A stretch of DNA of 64,000 bases, taken from positions 103,357 through 167,356 of the forward strand of contig JAUSNJ010000130.1 of assembly GCA_030645355.1 (NCBI GenBank), written 5' to 3'. Position 1 is the first letter of the stretch; each line of letters starts with the position of its first letter. Below, one piece after another: positions 6,832 to 16,958 of this stretch. Source of the stretch: Rhodoferax sp. (GTDB lineage: Bacteria > Pseudomonadota > Gammaproteobacteria > Burkholderiales > Burkholderiaceae_C). The notes beneath the pieces are model-generated. The model searched no databases and was not told the origin of the DNA. It was given only the letters and a program-made list of their open reading frames with translations. The translations under genes and the position numbers were made by a program.

Positions 6832-7716
6832 TTAAGCCTTGTTCCAAATCACCAGCCCAATGCCGCCCATGATGGCGCAGGCCGACAGCGCCATGGGCCA
6901 CGTGGCGGCTTCGCCCAACAACACGATGCCGCCCAATGCCGCGATGACAGGCACGCTGAGCTGCACCGTGGCCGCGTGCGTGGCCTGCAGTGTGGGCAGC
7001 ACGCGGTACCACACGGCGTAGCCCACACCCGATGTCAGCGCGCCAGAGGCCACTGCGTACAGCACGCCGCTGCTGCTCAGGTGCGACTGCGGCAGCGCCA
7101 CCGCACTGAGCACCAGCGCCATGGGGACGGTGCGTACAAAGTTGCCCGCCGTCACCGCCGTAGGGTTGTTGGCGCCGCCGTGGGCTTGTTTGCGCCTGCC
7201 GCGCAGCGAATAGGCGCCCCAGGCCACTCCCGCGCCCAACATGGCCGCCGAGCCCCCAAACCCCGGGGTTGCCAGGCCCGGCAGCATCAGCGCCGTGAGC
7301 CCCGCGACCGCCAGCGCAAAACCGCCAAGCTGCAGCGTGCGCATGCGTTCGCCCTGGTACAGCCCCCAAGCAATCATGGTGGCCTGCACCGCGCCAAACA
7401 GCAACAGCGCGCCGGTGGCAGCCGTCATGCTCAAGTAGGCAAACGAAAACCCGGCCGCATAAACAAACAAAGCCAATGCCGACCAGCCGTCGCCGGGCAG
7501 CGTGGTCGTCGTCGGCCTTTGGGGCTGTGCGTCTTGTTTGTGCTGCAGCCACCACACCAGGGCGCCCAGGGTGATGGCGCCGGACAACAACCGCACACTG
7601 GTGAAGCTTGCCGCGTCAATAGCGCCGCCCTTGAGCGCCACCCGGCACAGCAGGGAGTTGCCAGCAAACGCCAGCATGGCCAAAGCAACCAGCGAAAAAT
7701 TGAGTAGGGAGCCCAT
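6832..7716 (-). CDS. EamA/DMT-family transporter
   Basis: A 294-residue inner-membrane protein with about ten hydrophobic helices in two EamA repeats; the first starts LLNFSLVALAMLAFAGNSLL and the second begins near GVAWGAYSLRG. Members export or import small metabolites or amino acids, and the substrate here cannot be told from sequence. Family hallmarks are the aromatic/Gly-rich helix ends such as GNSLLCR and LLFGAVQATMIAWGL. The ATG at 7716 follows a repeat-rich gap and no operon partner is evident. Confidence 0.85.
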   Translation of the reverse strand: MGSLLNFSLVALAMLAFAGNSLLCRVALKGGAIDAASFTSVRLLSGAITLGALVWWLQHKQDAQPQRPTTTTLPGDGWSALALFVYAAGFSFAYLSMTAATGALLLFGAVQATMIAWGLYQGERMRTLQLGGFALAVAGLTALMLPGLATPGFGGSAAMLGAGVAWGAYSLRGRRKQAHGGANNPTAVTAGNFVRTVPMALVLSAVALPQSHLSSSGVLYAVASGALTSGVGYAVWYRVLPTLQATHAATVQLSVPVIAALGGIVLLGEAATWPMALSACAIMGGIGLVIWNKA

Positions 7717-7761
7717 GACAGATCAGTTTACGCCTGACCTTGCTATGTGGGAAATATGCCT

Positions 7762-7805
7762 CTAGCCCTCGTGGAATATGCCTATACCGCTACCAAAAGC
7801 GTAGC
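7762..7805 (+). repeat. dispersed 44-bp repeat, copy 4
   Basis: A copy with an intact left end (CTAGCCCTCGTGGAATATGC) and right end (CAAAAGCGTAGC) and a diverged centre (CTATACCGC). It is joined at 7817 to a fragment of the NYN gene, as copy 2 is at 6022. Confidence 0.85.
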
Positions 7806-7816
7806 ATTTAAACCTT

Positions 7817-7867
7817 GACGCCTACAACGCACAGGCATCCGTCATTCGGGAGCAGCTGACCGAGGTG
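7817..7867 (+). pseudogene. internal fragment of the NYN-domain gene
   Basis: Fifty-one bases that translate to DAYNAQASVIREQLTEV, matching residues 15-31 of the intact NYN protein (DADNAQASVIQELLAEV). There is no start codon. The fragment is joined at its right end, within four bases, to a DUF924 fragment on the opposite strand, so it is part of a small rearranged patch. Confidence 0.75.
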
Positions 7868-7870
7868 CGT

Positions 7871-7954
7871 TTAGTCCAGCGCAGCAACTTTGACGAAGCG
7901 CTGTTGGGCGGTTAGTTCTTCTAACCGGAAGTGGAGGATGGATTGGGGTGGCAT
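7871..7954 (-). pseudogene. truncated N-terminal copy of a DUF924 gene
   Basis: A 27-codon frame on the minus strand, MPPQSILHFRLEELTAQQ followed by RFVKVAALD and a TAA. It is clearly related to the first 26 residues encoded from 9363 (MRPQSILDIWFKELTAKK), which look like the N terminus of a DUF924 protein. It ends where the NYN fragment begins. Confidence 0.7.
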
Positions 7955-7980
7955 GGGGTAGGCGATGAGGAGGCCAGAGG

Positions 7981-9363
7981 TCAGCGAAGACGCAGGACAT
8001 CCTCCGGCTGAACGTATTGATACAAGTCACTGCCAAACTTGCCACGCATGTAGTTGATGACCGCTGCTATGTCGTTGTCGCTCAAGACCCTCCACCCCGG
8101 CATGGCGCCTTTAGGCAAGCCGTGCAGAATCGCCCGGGTTACGGCTTCATTCTCTGAAAACGTGTTGGCATTCCTCAGTGTTGGAGTGTGGCCAGCTCCC
8201 TCGCCATTCTTCTGATGACAAGCAGCGCAATTTTGCCCATACACGCGTTCGCCGTACAGCAGCTTCTGGTCCGGCGTCAAAGTTTCATATGCGGGAGGCT
8301 TCGCCAACCGGGCTGGCGGTGGAAATTCTGTATAGGTATGGGTCCCAGGGTGGCCTGGGGGAACCTGAGGCTCCGCAAACTTTGCGCCGGACTGATTGGC
8401 CAAATACACCACAGCCCGCTCTAACTCAACTGGATCGAGATGACTCCCTCTTTGAGGCGCCATCACACCTTTGCCTTTGATGGCCGACTGCAGCATGGCG
8501 GTGTAACCCAAAGCAATTCGCGGCGCCCAGGCCACCAGGTCTCCGATGCGTGGCGATCCGGCAATACCTGTCGTATGGCATGCGCTGCAAATGGCGTTGT
8601 AGGTCTGACGTCCGTCCATTAGTGCGCGGGTTATGGTCTTTGACTCTTGCGTCGGAGCGGGAAGTGATGGCGCGTCAATCCGCTTGGAGAAAACCCGCTT
8701 ACTCAGCAATTCAGCTGTTACTTCTTTCACAATGTCCGAAGGAACGGCTGAAGAAAGACTCTCTTCTGTCGCGAAAAAAACCTTCGTCAGTTGCCATTTC
8801 TCCTGCGGTGTGATGCCATTGCGTTCAACCCTCAAGGTCATCGCTTCAAACTTGAATTGCAACGAACCATTCTGAGCACGCAGGGTGGTTTGCAAGAGCA
8901 TCGTGCATTTGCACTTCAGTATTGCAAGTGCGACGTCGGTGTCGAATACCGATTTGGGAAGTCGCTGAGCGGGAATGTAGGAGTCAACCTCCAGGTGATT
9001 GGCTTTCAAGTTGTCCAGCAAACCTCTCGCGACGTAGAGCCCTACAGTCTCATACAAGGCGCGGATTTTCGGCTGCTCAGAGTCCTGAATCAGGTTCACC
9101 CCTCCAAGCAACAAAACCCGGTGCGTTGTTTCGGCGGGGCGCGACTCTGAAATCTCCTGAGAGACCGCATTCAGCGACACTAGGCAAAGAGCGATCAGAA
9201 TGCTGAAGAAACGCGTAATGCCCAACCGCCCACACCGTGCCGCTGCTACCGGCGTGTCGCAACACCGCGCACGAATGGTTTCGTCAATTGCGGCGTCGTT
9301 GACGAAGTGCTTTTTGGCGGTCAGCTCTTTGAACCAGATATCGAGGATGGACTGGGGTCGCAT
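7981..9363 (-). CDS. dihaem cytochrome c with DUF924-derived N-terminal leader (chimeric ORF)
   Basis: The open frame has 460 codons. Residues 1-33 (MRPQSILDIWFKELTAKK and on) are a DUF924 N-terminal fragment. A signal-peptide-like segment follows (TRFFSILIALCLVSLNAVSQ). Then comes a domain of about 170 residues that I do not recognise, then two haem-binding CxxCH motifs: CSACH in a cytochrome c5-like module and CAACH in a class I module with the distal Met in GAMPGW. The mature protein would be periplasmic. The real start may be a TTG at 9225 just before the signal segment, but no convincing ribosome-binding site precedes it. The first haem module resembles the lipoprotein at 53202. Confidence 0.75.
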   Translation of the reverse strand: MRPQSILDIWFKELTAKKHFVNDAAIDETIRARCCDTPVAAARCGRLGITRFFSILIALCLVSLNAVSQEISESRPAETTHRVLLLGGVNLIQDSEQPKIRALYETVGLYVARGLLDNLKANHLEVDSYIPAQRLPKSVFDTDVALAILKCKCTMLLQTTLRAQNGSLQFKFEAMTLRVERNGITPQEKWQLTKVFFATEESLSSAVPSDIVKEVTAELLSKRVFSKRIDAPSLPAPTQESKTITRALMDGRQTYNAICSACHTTGIAGSPRIGDLVAWAPRIALGYTAMLQSAIKGKGVMAPQRGSHLDPVELERAVVYLANQSGAKFAEPQVPPGHPGTHTYTEFPPPARLAKPPAYETLTPDQKLLYGERVYGQNCAACHQKNGEGAGHTPTLRNANTFSENEAVTRAILHGLPKGAMPGWRVLSDNDIAAVINYMRGKFGSDLYQYVQPEDVLRLR

Positions 9364-9412
9364 GGTGAGGGGATAGCGCGATATACGATGTTAGAAAAAA
9401 GGGAAAAGACCA

Positions 9413-10162
9413 ATGGCCACCAATGCTAACCAGAAGCTAGCCGTCCTGATCGACGCCGACAACGCGCAGGCATCCGTCATCCAGGAGCTGCTGGCCGAGG
9501 TGTCGCGCTACGGCACGGCCACCATCAAGCGCGCGTATGGCGACTGGACCACCACCAACCTCAAGGGCTGGAAAGAGGTTCTGCACACCATGGCGATCCA
9601 GCCTATTCAGCAGTTCAGCTACACCAGCGGCAAGACCGCAACCGACTCCGCGCTAATCATCGACGCCATGGACGTGTTGCACTCCGGCCGAGTGGATGGC
9701 TTTTGTCTGGTGAGCAGCGACAGCGACTTCACCCGCCTGGCCACCCGCATCCGCGAGGCGGGGCTGGTGGTCTATGGCTTTGGCGAGCGCAAAACGCCGG
9801 AGCCCTTTGTGGCTGCGTGCGACAAGTTCATCTACACCGAGATATTGCGTCCTGAGAAGATCGCGGAAAAGGATGCAGAGAAGGCACCCATTGTTGCGGT
9901 TGCCGATGTTCGAAAGCTGCAACCATTGGTGATCGCAGCCATTGACGCCAACGCGCGTGATGACGGGTGGGCGGCTCTTGGAGGCGTTGGCAGCCACATC
10001 AGCAAGATGGATCCCGCGTTTGATGCCCGCAACTATGGATTCAAGAAGCTCAGTGAGCTGGTTCGATCCCTCAAATACCTAGAGGTGAAGGAGCTGCCGC
10101 TGGTTCGGCCAGATGGCGTCACAGTGATGAATGTGCAGATCCGAATGAAACGTGCGGCATAG
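9413..10162 (+). CDS. NYN-domain / OST-HTH (LOTUS) protein
   Basis: A 249-residue protein. Residues 1-150 are a NYN (PIN-like) RNase domain of the LabA type, with acidic residues in LIDADNAQ, TDSALIIDAMD and VSSDSDFTRL forming the expected metal site. Residues about 175-249 are an OST-HTH/LOTUS-type winged helix (VIAAIDANARDDGWAALGG and YGFKKLSELVRSL). Such proteins are presumed RNA-processing enzymes. The ATG has AGGGAAAAG upstream. Truncated copies of its 5' end occur at 6022 and 7817, so this locus has been duplicated in part. Confidence 0.88.
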   Translation: MATNANQKLAVLIDADNAQASVIQELLAEVSRYGTATIKRAYGDWTTTNLKGWKEVLHTMAIQPIQQFSYTSGKTATDSALIIDAMDVLHSGRVDGFCLVSSDSDFTRLATRIREAGLVVYGFGERKTPEPFVAACDKFIYTEILRPEKIAEKDAEKAPIVAVADVRKLQPLVIAAIDANARDDGWAALGGVGSHISKMDPAFDARNYGFKKLSELVRSLKYLEVKELPLVRPDGVTVMNVQIRMKRAA

Positions 10163-10186
10163 TACCTCACCTATTCCGAGAGTGGC

Positions 10187-10810
10187 CTAAGTGAGGTGTG
10201 CTGATATCGCTGCAATAAGTAAGTTCTCAAATTCCTTGTAGCTAGGTAGAGTTCTTAGATCTCTGAAGTCTTCGATAAAGCTCGCTACCCTACTTCTTGC
10301 CCGATGCTCATTGAAATTCTTCAGTCTCAACGGGGGCAAGTTTGACGCGGTCTTGAGCACCGTAAAGAGCAGCTCTTTTGGATTCTTGAGTTGCTCAATA
10401 TCTTTCGTACGGGGGAGGTTTAAAACAACGGCTCCATTCCGGTTGTCCGCTGCGCAACGAATTGCGTGTGCATTTGTCAGTAGCCAGCTTTCGATCATTC
10501 TTACTGGCACAGCAGGCACGACTGGAATTGGAATGTTTGCCGAGGCAGATGCTTGATCTATTTCAGCTTTTCGATCCGCAATAGAGATACCTTCAGAGTC
10601 TCTATGGCAGACGATGATTTGAGGTTCGTATGCTCTATACGCTTTGCTTAGGCGATTGCCCAAAGCGCCATGGGCGGGGATGACTTCGCGAGCAGCAGAT
10701 ATCCGGAAGGCTTGATCTGGGAAAGTAGAGTCGGTTACCGATTGAATCAGATCAGAAATGCACAAATCGGAGCTGCCATCACAGACAATCGAAATGCTAA
10801 TGACGCTCAA
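10187..10810 (-). CDS. TOPRIM/DUF4276-like protein paired with AAA ATPase (putative defence effector)
   Basis: About 207 residues if read from a TTG at 10810, which has GGAG seven bases upstream and overlaps the ATPase stop by 14 bases; no ATG is well placed. The N-terminal SIVCDGSSD strand-turn, the IIVCHRDSEG strand about 55 residues on, and the helix VPVRMIESWLL are the pattern of small TOPRIM-like proteins such as DUF4276 and the effectors that partner AAA ATPases in abortive-infection systems. In such proteins E and DxD residues bind metal; here the first is Asp rather than Glu. Low GC, like its partner. Function is inferred. Confidence 0.6.
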   Translation of the reverse strand: MSVISISIVCDGSSDLCISDLIQSVTDSTFPDQAFRISAAREVIPAHGALGNRLSKAYRAYEPQIIVCHRDSEGISIADRKAEIDQASASANIPIPVVPAVPVRMIESWLLTNAHAIRCAADNRNGAVVLNLPRTKDIEQLKNPKELLFTVLKTASNLPPLRLKNFNEHRARSRVASFIEDFRDLRTLPSYKEFENLLIAAISAHLT

Positions 10811-12245
10811 GGTCGACTCCAACTTCCTCTGAATCAAAGTTGAACATTCCTTGTTCAGCAGCAAGTTGCCAGAGTCTGCCGCCGTCCAATTCATCCTCGG
10901 GGATGGCGTCCGTACTTCTCAAATAGTCCAGCAATTCTGTGACAGTAATCTTTGGCGTCAGCTCCGATGAGTAGTCAGGGTGGACTAGTCGCCAAGAATT
11001 TACGATTGCTCCATATGCGGTGAATGATGAGCGATTCTTTCGAATTGGAACGGCAACAAGAAGTTCGTCTGGGGTTAGATTCCGAACAACAACAGGTGAA
11101 TGAGTGTTGATGATTACTTGGCGCAAGGGATTTTCTGCGCTTACGCCAATCTGGGTATTTACAGCCATCTCACGGAGTAACTCCAAGATGGCGTTAATGC
11201 GTGATGGGTGAATTCCGTTCTCGGGCTCTTCGAAACAAATTAGGCCTTTCGACTCCGAGTCAAATGCCATAGTAGCGAGGGCGAGGAATCGCAATGTCCC
11301 ATCCGATAGGGAGCGAGCTTGGTGAACTACACCATTCCGCTGTTCAAGCAGCAATGTTTTGATTCTTCGAATGTTGTCTACATCAACTGAAACAGATCGG
11401 ACTTCTGGCAGGAGAGTTGCAACTCTGTTGGATATTTCTTCATATCGCTTAAGCCTTTCCAGCGTCGAAGGTATATGCGAACCATCAAACGTGATGTGTG
11501 GATCGTCTGAAAACTCGTCAGGCGATCTCAACCTAGATGGTTCCAGTTGAAGGAGTTTCCAGCTCTGCATTTCTCTCCGAGCCGCAAGTACTGTGGGGCG
11601 TTCGTCGGTATTCGCTGATCCGAGAACAGTCCGAGGTGAATTCTGAGCAGGGATTTGTGATGGGCGACCTGAGTTTCCGTCTTGACTAACATTGATGGTT
11701 GAAAAGCCAGAATGTTCATCTTGTTCCGTTGTGATGAAGGGAGCACGTCTCTCACCAGTCAAAGCGGAGTTGAAGAATTCTTTTGAGCAAACAAACCCGA
11801 TACGCTTCTTAGCGCTGCTTTTTGGGAGGTAGGTTAAATGTTCAGATACGAGCTCAATTCGTTCGCTAAATTCGCTGTCTGAGACATACTTCAACTCGAT
11901 TTTGTAAGTCAAAAACGTCGTGCTAGGTTTCGCTTTCCGTCCAAAATCATCAGTAACTTCATCGCCAACAATGAAGTCTGCTTCGATAGCAATATTTGGA
12001 AGCTTTTGGTCTGTTGTTTTGGTGAAAAGCGAACGCAAGTCACCTCTTCTTGTACCAGTTCTGTCGCGAACTCTATGGGCCGCCTCAACGATCGAATGGT
12101 CGGCAAGATCACGTAGAAACAATATTGCGTCAAACAGGTTCGATTTTCCGGCTCCATTGGCCCCGGCGATACAAGTAAATGGTCCAAATCGGACTTCAGC
12201 ATCCATCAAGCTCTTGAAGCCCTTGACTCTAAGCCTGGTCAACAT
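10797..12245 (-). CDS. AAA_21-type ATPase of a putative phage-defence cassette
   Basis: A 482-residue ABC/SMC-class ATPase. It starts MLTRLRVKGFKSLMDAEV, the usual opening of OLD/RecF-like ATPases. Walker A is GANGAGKSN (28-36), the signature is LSDGTLRFLAL (313-323), Walker B is GLICFEEPENGIHPSRI (334-350) and the H-loop is IINTHSPVV (378-386). There is no C-terminal TOPRIM domain of the OLD nuclease kind, and a separate small TOPRIM-like gene follows with a 14-base overlap. Two sampled lines of this gene count 42% and 50% GC, below its neighbours, which suggests recent transfer. Similar pairs are known as phage-defence systems; this one is not identified with a named type. Confidence 0.8.
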   Translation of the reverse strand: MLTRLRVKGFKSLMDAEVRFGPFTCIAGANGAGKSNLFDAILFLRDLADHSIVEAAHRVRDRTGTRRGDLRSLFTKTTDQKLPNIAIEADFIVGDEVTDDFGRKAKPSTTFLTYKIELKYVSDSEFSERIELVSEHLTYLPKSSAKKRIGFVCSKEFFNSALTGERRAPFITTEQDEHSGFSTINVSQDGNSGRPSQIPAQNSPRTVLGSANTDERPTVLAARREMQSWKLLQLEPSRLRSPDEFSDDPHITFDGSHIPSTLERLKRYEEISNRVATLLPEVRSVSVDVDNIRRIKTLLLEQRNGVVHQARSLSDGTLRFLALATMAFDSESKGLICFEEPENGIHPSRINAILELLREMAVNTQIGVSAENPLRQVIINTHSPVVVRNLTPDELLVAVPIRKNRSSFTAYGAIVNSWRLVHPDYSSELTPKITVTELLDYLRSTDAIPEDELDGGRLWQLAAEQGMFNFDSEEVGVDLERH

Positions 12246-12274
12246 TTTGTAGTCCTAATTTGTGTCGAATTTTC

Positions 12275-12290
12275 GTGAATCTAAATTCAC
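12275..12290. promoter_or_regulatory. 16-bp palindrome upstream of the ATPase cassette
   Basis: GTGAATCTAAATTCAC is a perfect dyad with 6-base arms around CTAA, 30 bases upstream of the ATPase start codon. A related half, TTCACGAA, recurs at 12305-12312. The position fits an operator for a repressor that silences the cassette, or a promoter-overlapping hairpin. No regulator gene is adjacent. Confidence 0.45.
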
Positions 12291-12360
12291 TGCGCTTGAT
12301 AAGCTTCACGAACCTTGGGGCCTATCCTTGTATGCGAAATGGGCTGAGTAACTCGTTGGA

Positions 12361-14187
<1,827 letters not shown>

Positions 14188-14197
14188 CCGACTGATT

Positions 14198-15460
14198 TTA
14201 GGCGTGCTTAACCTTCAAATCGGCCCAGATGGGGGATAGTTCGGTCTTTTCTGCCTGGGTCAGGTTTTCGGCCAGCAGCATGCATTCGCGCTGCAGCTCG
14301 TACAGGCGCTGGTTCAGCTCGACGCCGGCCAGGTCCATTTCAAAATGGTCTTCGGGGGTCAGCTGCTCGGGGCTCAGGCCCCACACGCCCAGTGCGTTCC
14401 AGGCCTGGCGCAGGCGGGCGATGCGGTCCAGCGCCAGTTGCACGATGGCTTTGCGCGCGGTGCTGCCGATGTTGGTCTGCAGGGCCCGCGCGGTTTGTTG
14501 GGCGGCTTGTAGCGTGGTGTTGACGTGGTGCAGGGCCGCAGCGGCGGGCACGCGGATGTTGGTGGGCACCTGCTCGTGGGCGTTGCGGGCCATGTTGAAG
14601 ACCACGCTGCTGAAGCGATCGGGGTATTCGCCGGGCACCACGCGCAGGGCAAAGCTGGCGCGGGTCAGCGGCGCGTTGGGCGCCGGGGCCAGGCTCATCG
14701 TGGTTTCCACGGCGGACAGCAGCATGCCCAGGGGCGAGATGGCGTCGCCGCACAGGCGCGCCGGGAAGCCCGAGCCGTTTTGCCGCTCATGGTGTTCGCC
14801 AATGGCGCGGCACAGGGTGGCGGGGTAATCGGTGGTGGCGCTCAGCAGCAGCTGGGCGATGCGGGGGTGCACCATCATGTGTTTGTGGCCCAGCAGGTCC
14901 AGCGGCTCCTCGCCGTCCAGGTATTGGGCCTGGATATAGGCCTCGCCTATGTCGTGCAGCAGGCCACCCAGCATGGCCAGGCGCACATCGACCGGCGAGT
15001 TTTGGGCCATGGCCATGCCACCGGCCAGTGCCATGGACTGCACGGCGTGGGCAATGGAGTCCGGGCGGGTGGCCAGAGCGGTGGTGAGCAGCAGCTGCGC
15101 GACCGAATGCAGGGGCAGTTGCTTGAGATGCTTTTGCAGTTGCACCGCGCTGGGAAACAGCGCCTGCGCCATGCTGTGCTTGCTGTCCAGAAAGGCGTTG
15201 AGCTGCTCCAGCAAATAGAACGGCGTGACGCCGTCTTCGGCCATCAGGCACGATTCAATGGGGTTGCGCAGTTTGCGCTCCAGCAGGCGCTGCTGCAGCG
15301 CGGCGGATACGGGCAGGCCCTTGGCCCAGAGCTTGAGGCCGCGCACATCCACAATGTCTTGTGAGGCGACGATGGAATAGGTTTCACCGGCGCGGATGAT
15401 GGCGGCCAGAATGTCGGGGTTGGCCTGCGAATCACCAGGCAAAAAACTGACGGCTTCCAT
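14198..15460 (-). CDS. HD-domain (HD-GYP-like) protein
   Basis: A 420-residue protein with a metal-dependent phosphohydrolase core: GLLHDIGEAY (HD pair), MMVHPRIAQLL and GEHHERQNGSGFP, the last matching the HHE...GYP motif of c-di-GMP phosphodiesterases except that the tyrosine is phenylalanine. The N-terminal ~140 residues contain no recognisable sensor domain. The start at 15460 (MEAVSFLPGDSQ) has AGGAG nine bases upstream. It may degrade c-di-GMP, but the GYP variation leaves this open. It precedes glnS. Confidence 0.75.
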   Translation of the reverse strand: MEAVSFLPGDSQANPDILAAIIRAGETYSIVASQDIVDVRGLKLWAKGLPVSAALQQRLLERKLRNPIESCLMAEDGVTPFYLLEQLNAFLDSKHSMAQALFPSAVQLQKHLKQLPLHSVAQLLLTTALATRPDSIAHAVQSMALAGGMAMAQNSPVDVRLAMLGGLLHDIGEAYIQAQYLDGEEPLDLLGHKHMMVHPRIAQLLLSATTDYPATLCRAIGEHHERQNGSGFPARLCGDAISPLGMLLSAVETTMSLAPAPNAPLTRASFALRVVPGEYPDRFSSVVFNMARNAHEQVPTNIRVPAAAALHHVNTTLQAAQQTARALQTNIGSTARKAIVQLALDRIARLRQAWNALGVWGLSPEQLTPEDHFEMDLAGVELNQRLYELQRECMLLAENLTQAEKTELSPIWADLKVKHA

Positions 15461-15572
15461 AGATGGACACTCCTGTTGGGCACCACGGCCCACTGGCTGG
15501 AGTTTGGTGCAACGCGGTGTTTTATCCAATGCCGTTCGGCGTGGCGGGGCAACCGCCCGTCAGCTGCGGGGC

Positions 15573-15607
15573 CAAAAAAAAGGCGCACCGTATGCGGGTG
15601 CGCCTTC
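15573..15607 (-). terminator. Rho-independent terminator of the amino-acid binding protein gene
   Basis: Read on the minus strand, a 10-base stem AAGGCGCACC / GGTGCGCCTT with a six-base loop is followed by eight T residues (15574-15581 as A on the plus strand). It lies 40 bases after the stop of the gene at 15645. Confidence 0.85.
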
Positions 15608-15644
15608 TGGTTGGCAACCGGAGTTGCCAACGGAGTGACAGCTA

Positions 15645-16784
15645 TTAACGAATAACAGCCAGCTTGGTCAGCTTGCCGCCGCGCACGGTTTGCAGAGTCA
15701 AGGCGCCGTTCTTGATGTCGCCTTTTTCGTCAAACGTGATGTTGCCGGTTACGCCCTTGTAGTCTTTGGTGCCGGCCAGGATGGGCAGGTACTTGGCGGG
15801 GTCCGAAGAACCAGCCTTGACCATGGCAGCAACCATGACCTTGACGCCGTCATACACGTAGGGTGCGTAGACTTGCACGTCGGTACCAAACTTGGCTTTG
15901 AACTTTGCCTTGAAAGCGGCCATGTCAGCCTCTTCCTTGCCTTCAACGCCACCAGCTTCAGCGCAATAGACCTGGTTGTCGGCAATAGCGTCGCCGCCCA
16001 GCTTGATCAGCTCGGTAGAGCAGATGCCGTCACCGCCCATGAACTTGGCATTGATGCCCAGGGACTTCATCTGGCGCAGCATCGGGCCGGCAACAGCGTC
16101 CATACCGCCGAAGAACACGACGTCAGCCTTCTTGCCCTTGATGGTGGTCAAGATGGAGTTGAAGTCGGTAGCCTTGTCGGTGGTGAACTCTTTTGCCACA
16201 ACAGTGCCGCCAGCAGCTTCAACAGCCTTGGTGAACTCTTGTGCCACGCCTTGGCCGTAAGCGGTACGGTCATCGATCACTGCAATGGCTTTGCCCTTGA
16301 GTGTGTTGACTGCGTACTTGCCCAAAGTGCTGCCCAAATGCACGTCATCCGCAACCATACGGAAGGCGGTCTTGAAGCCTTGGCGTGTGTACTTGGGGTT
16401 GGTGGCAGAAGGAGAAACCTGGGGAATGCCGGCGTCGCTGTAAATGCGCGAAGCGGGGATGGTGGTGCCAGAGTTCAGGTGACCGATCACGCCAGCAACT
16501 TTGGCGTCAGCCAGCTTTTGAGCGACTGCAGTGCCTTGCTTTGGATCAGCAGCGTCGTCTTCGGTCATCAGCTTCAGGGTGACCTTGTTGCCGCCGATGG
16601 TGACACCAGCTGCATTCAATTCTTCAACGGCCATCTTGGCACCGTTTTCATTGTCTTTACCCAGGTGGGCAATAGCACCGCTGGTTGGGCCAACGTGGGC
16701 GATGGTGACCACGGCTTGAGCAGACGCAAAACCGGCAGACAGGGCAACGACCGCAGCCGCAACAACATTCAACTTCAACAGCAT
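15645..16784 (-). CDS. branched-chain amino acid ABC transporter substrate-binding protein (LivK-type)
   Basis: A 379-residue periplasmic binding protein of the LivJ/LivK type. It starts with a signal peptide (MLLKLNVVAAAVVALSAG, cleavage near ASAQA) and then AVVTIAHVGPTSGAIAHLGK, the usual opening of the family, with YGQGVAQEFTKAVEA and FFGGMDAVAGPMLRQM later. It binds Leu/Ile/Val or related ligands for uptake; the membrane and ATPase genes are not in this window, so it is an orphan here. Start at 16784 has GGAG six bases upstream. A strong terminator follows. Confidence 0.9.
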   Translation of the reverse strand: MLLKLNVVAAAVVALSAGFASAQAVVTIAHVGPTSGAIAHLGKDNENGAKMAVEELNAAGVTIGGNKVTLKLMTEDDAADPKQGTAVAQKLADAKVAGVIGHLNSGTTIPASRIYSDAGIPQVSPSATNPKYTRQGFKTAFRMVADDVHLGSTLGKYAVNTLKGKAIAVIDDRTAYGQGVAQEFTKAVEAAGGTVVAKEFTTDKATDFNSILTTIKGKKADVVFFGGMDAVAGPMLRQMKSLGINAKFMGGDGICSTELIKLGGDAIADNQVYCAEAGGVEGKEEADMAAFKAKFKAKFGTDVQVYAPYVYDGVKVMVAAMVKAGSSDPAKYLPILAGTKDYKGVTGNITFDEKGDIKNGALTLQTVRGGKLTKLAVIR

Positions 16785-16958
16785 AGTTTCTCCAGTAAAA
16801 AGAAGATGTGGACACAAAGTGCCACTGCCCACACGATAGCGCATCTGAAAGACCAATTTCCTAGGGATGCTACCAATACCAGCGCTTTATTGAAAGGGCT
16901 AATGAAATATTAGTTTTGCTAATTGATCAGCTTGGTGCGCTGCGCTTCTTTTTGGTGA

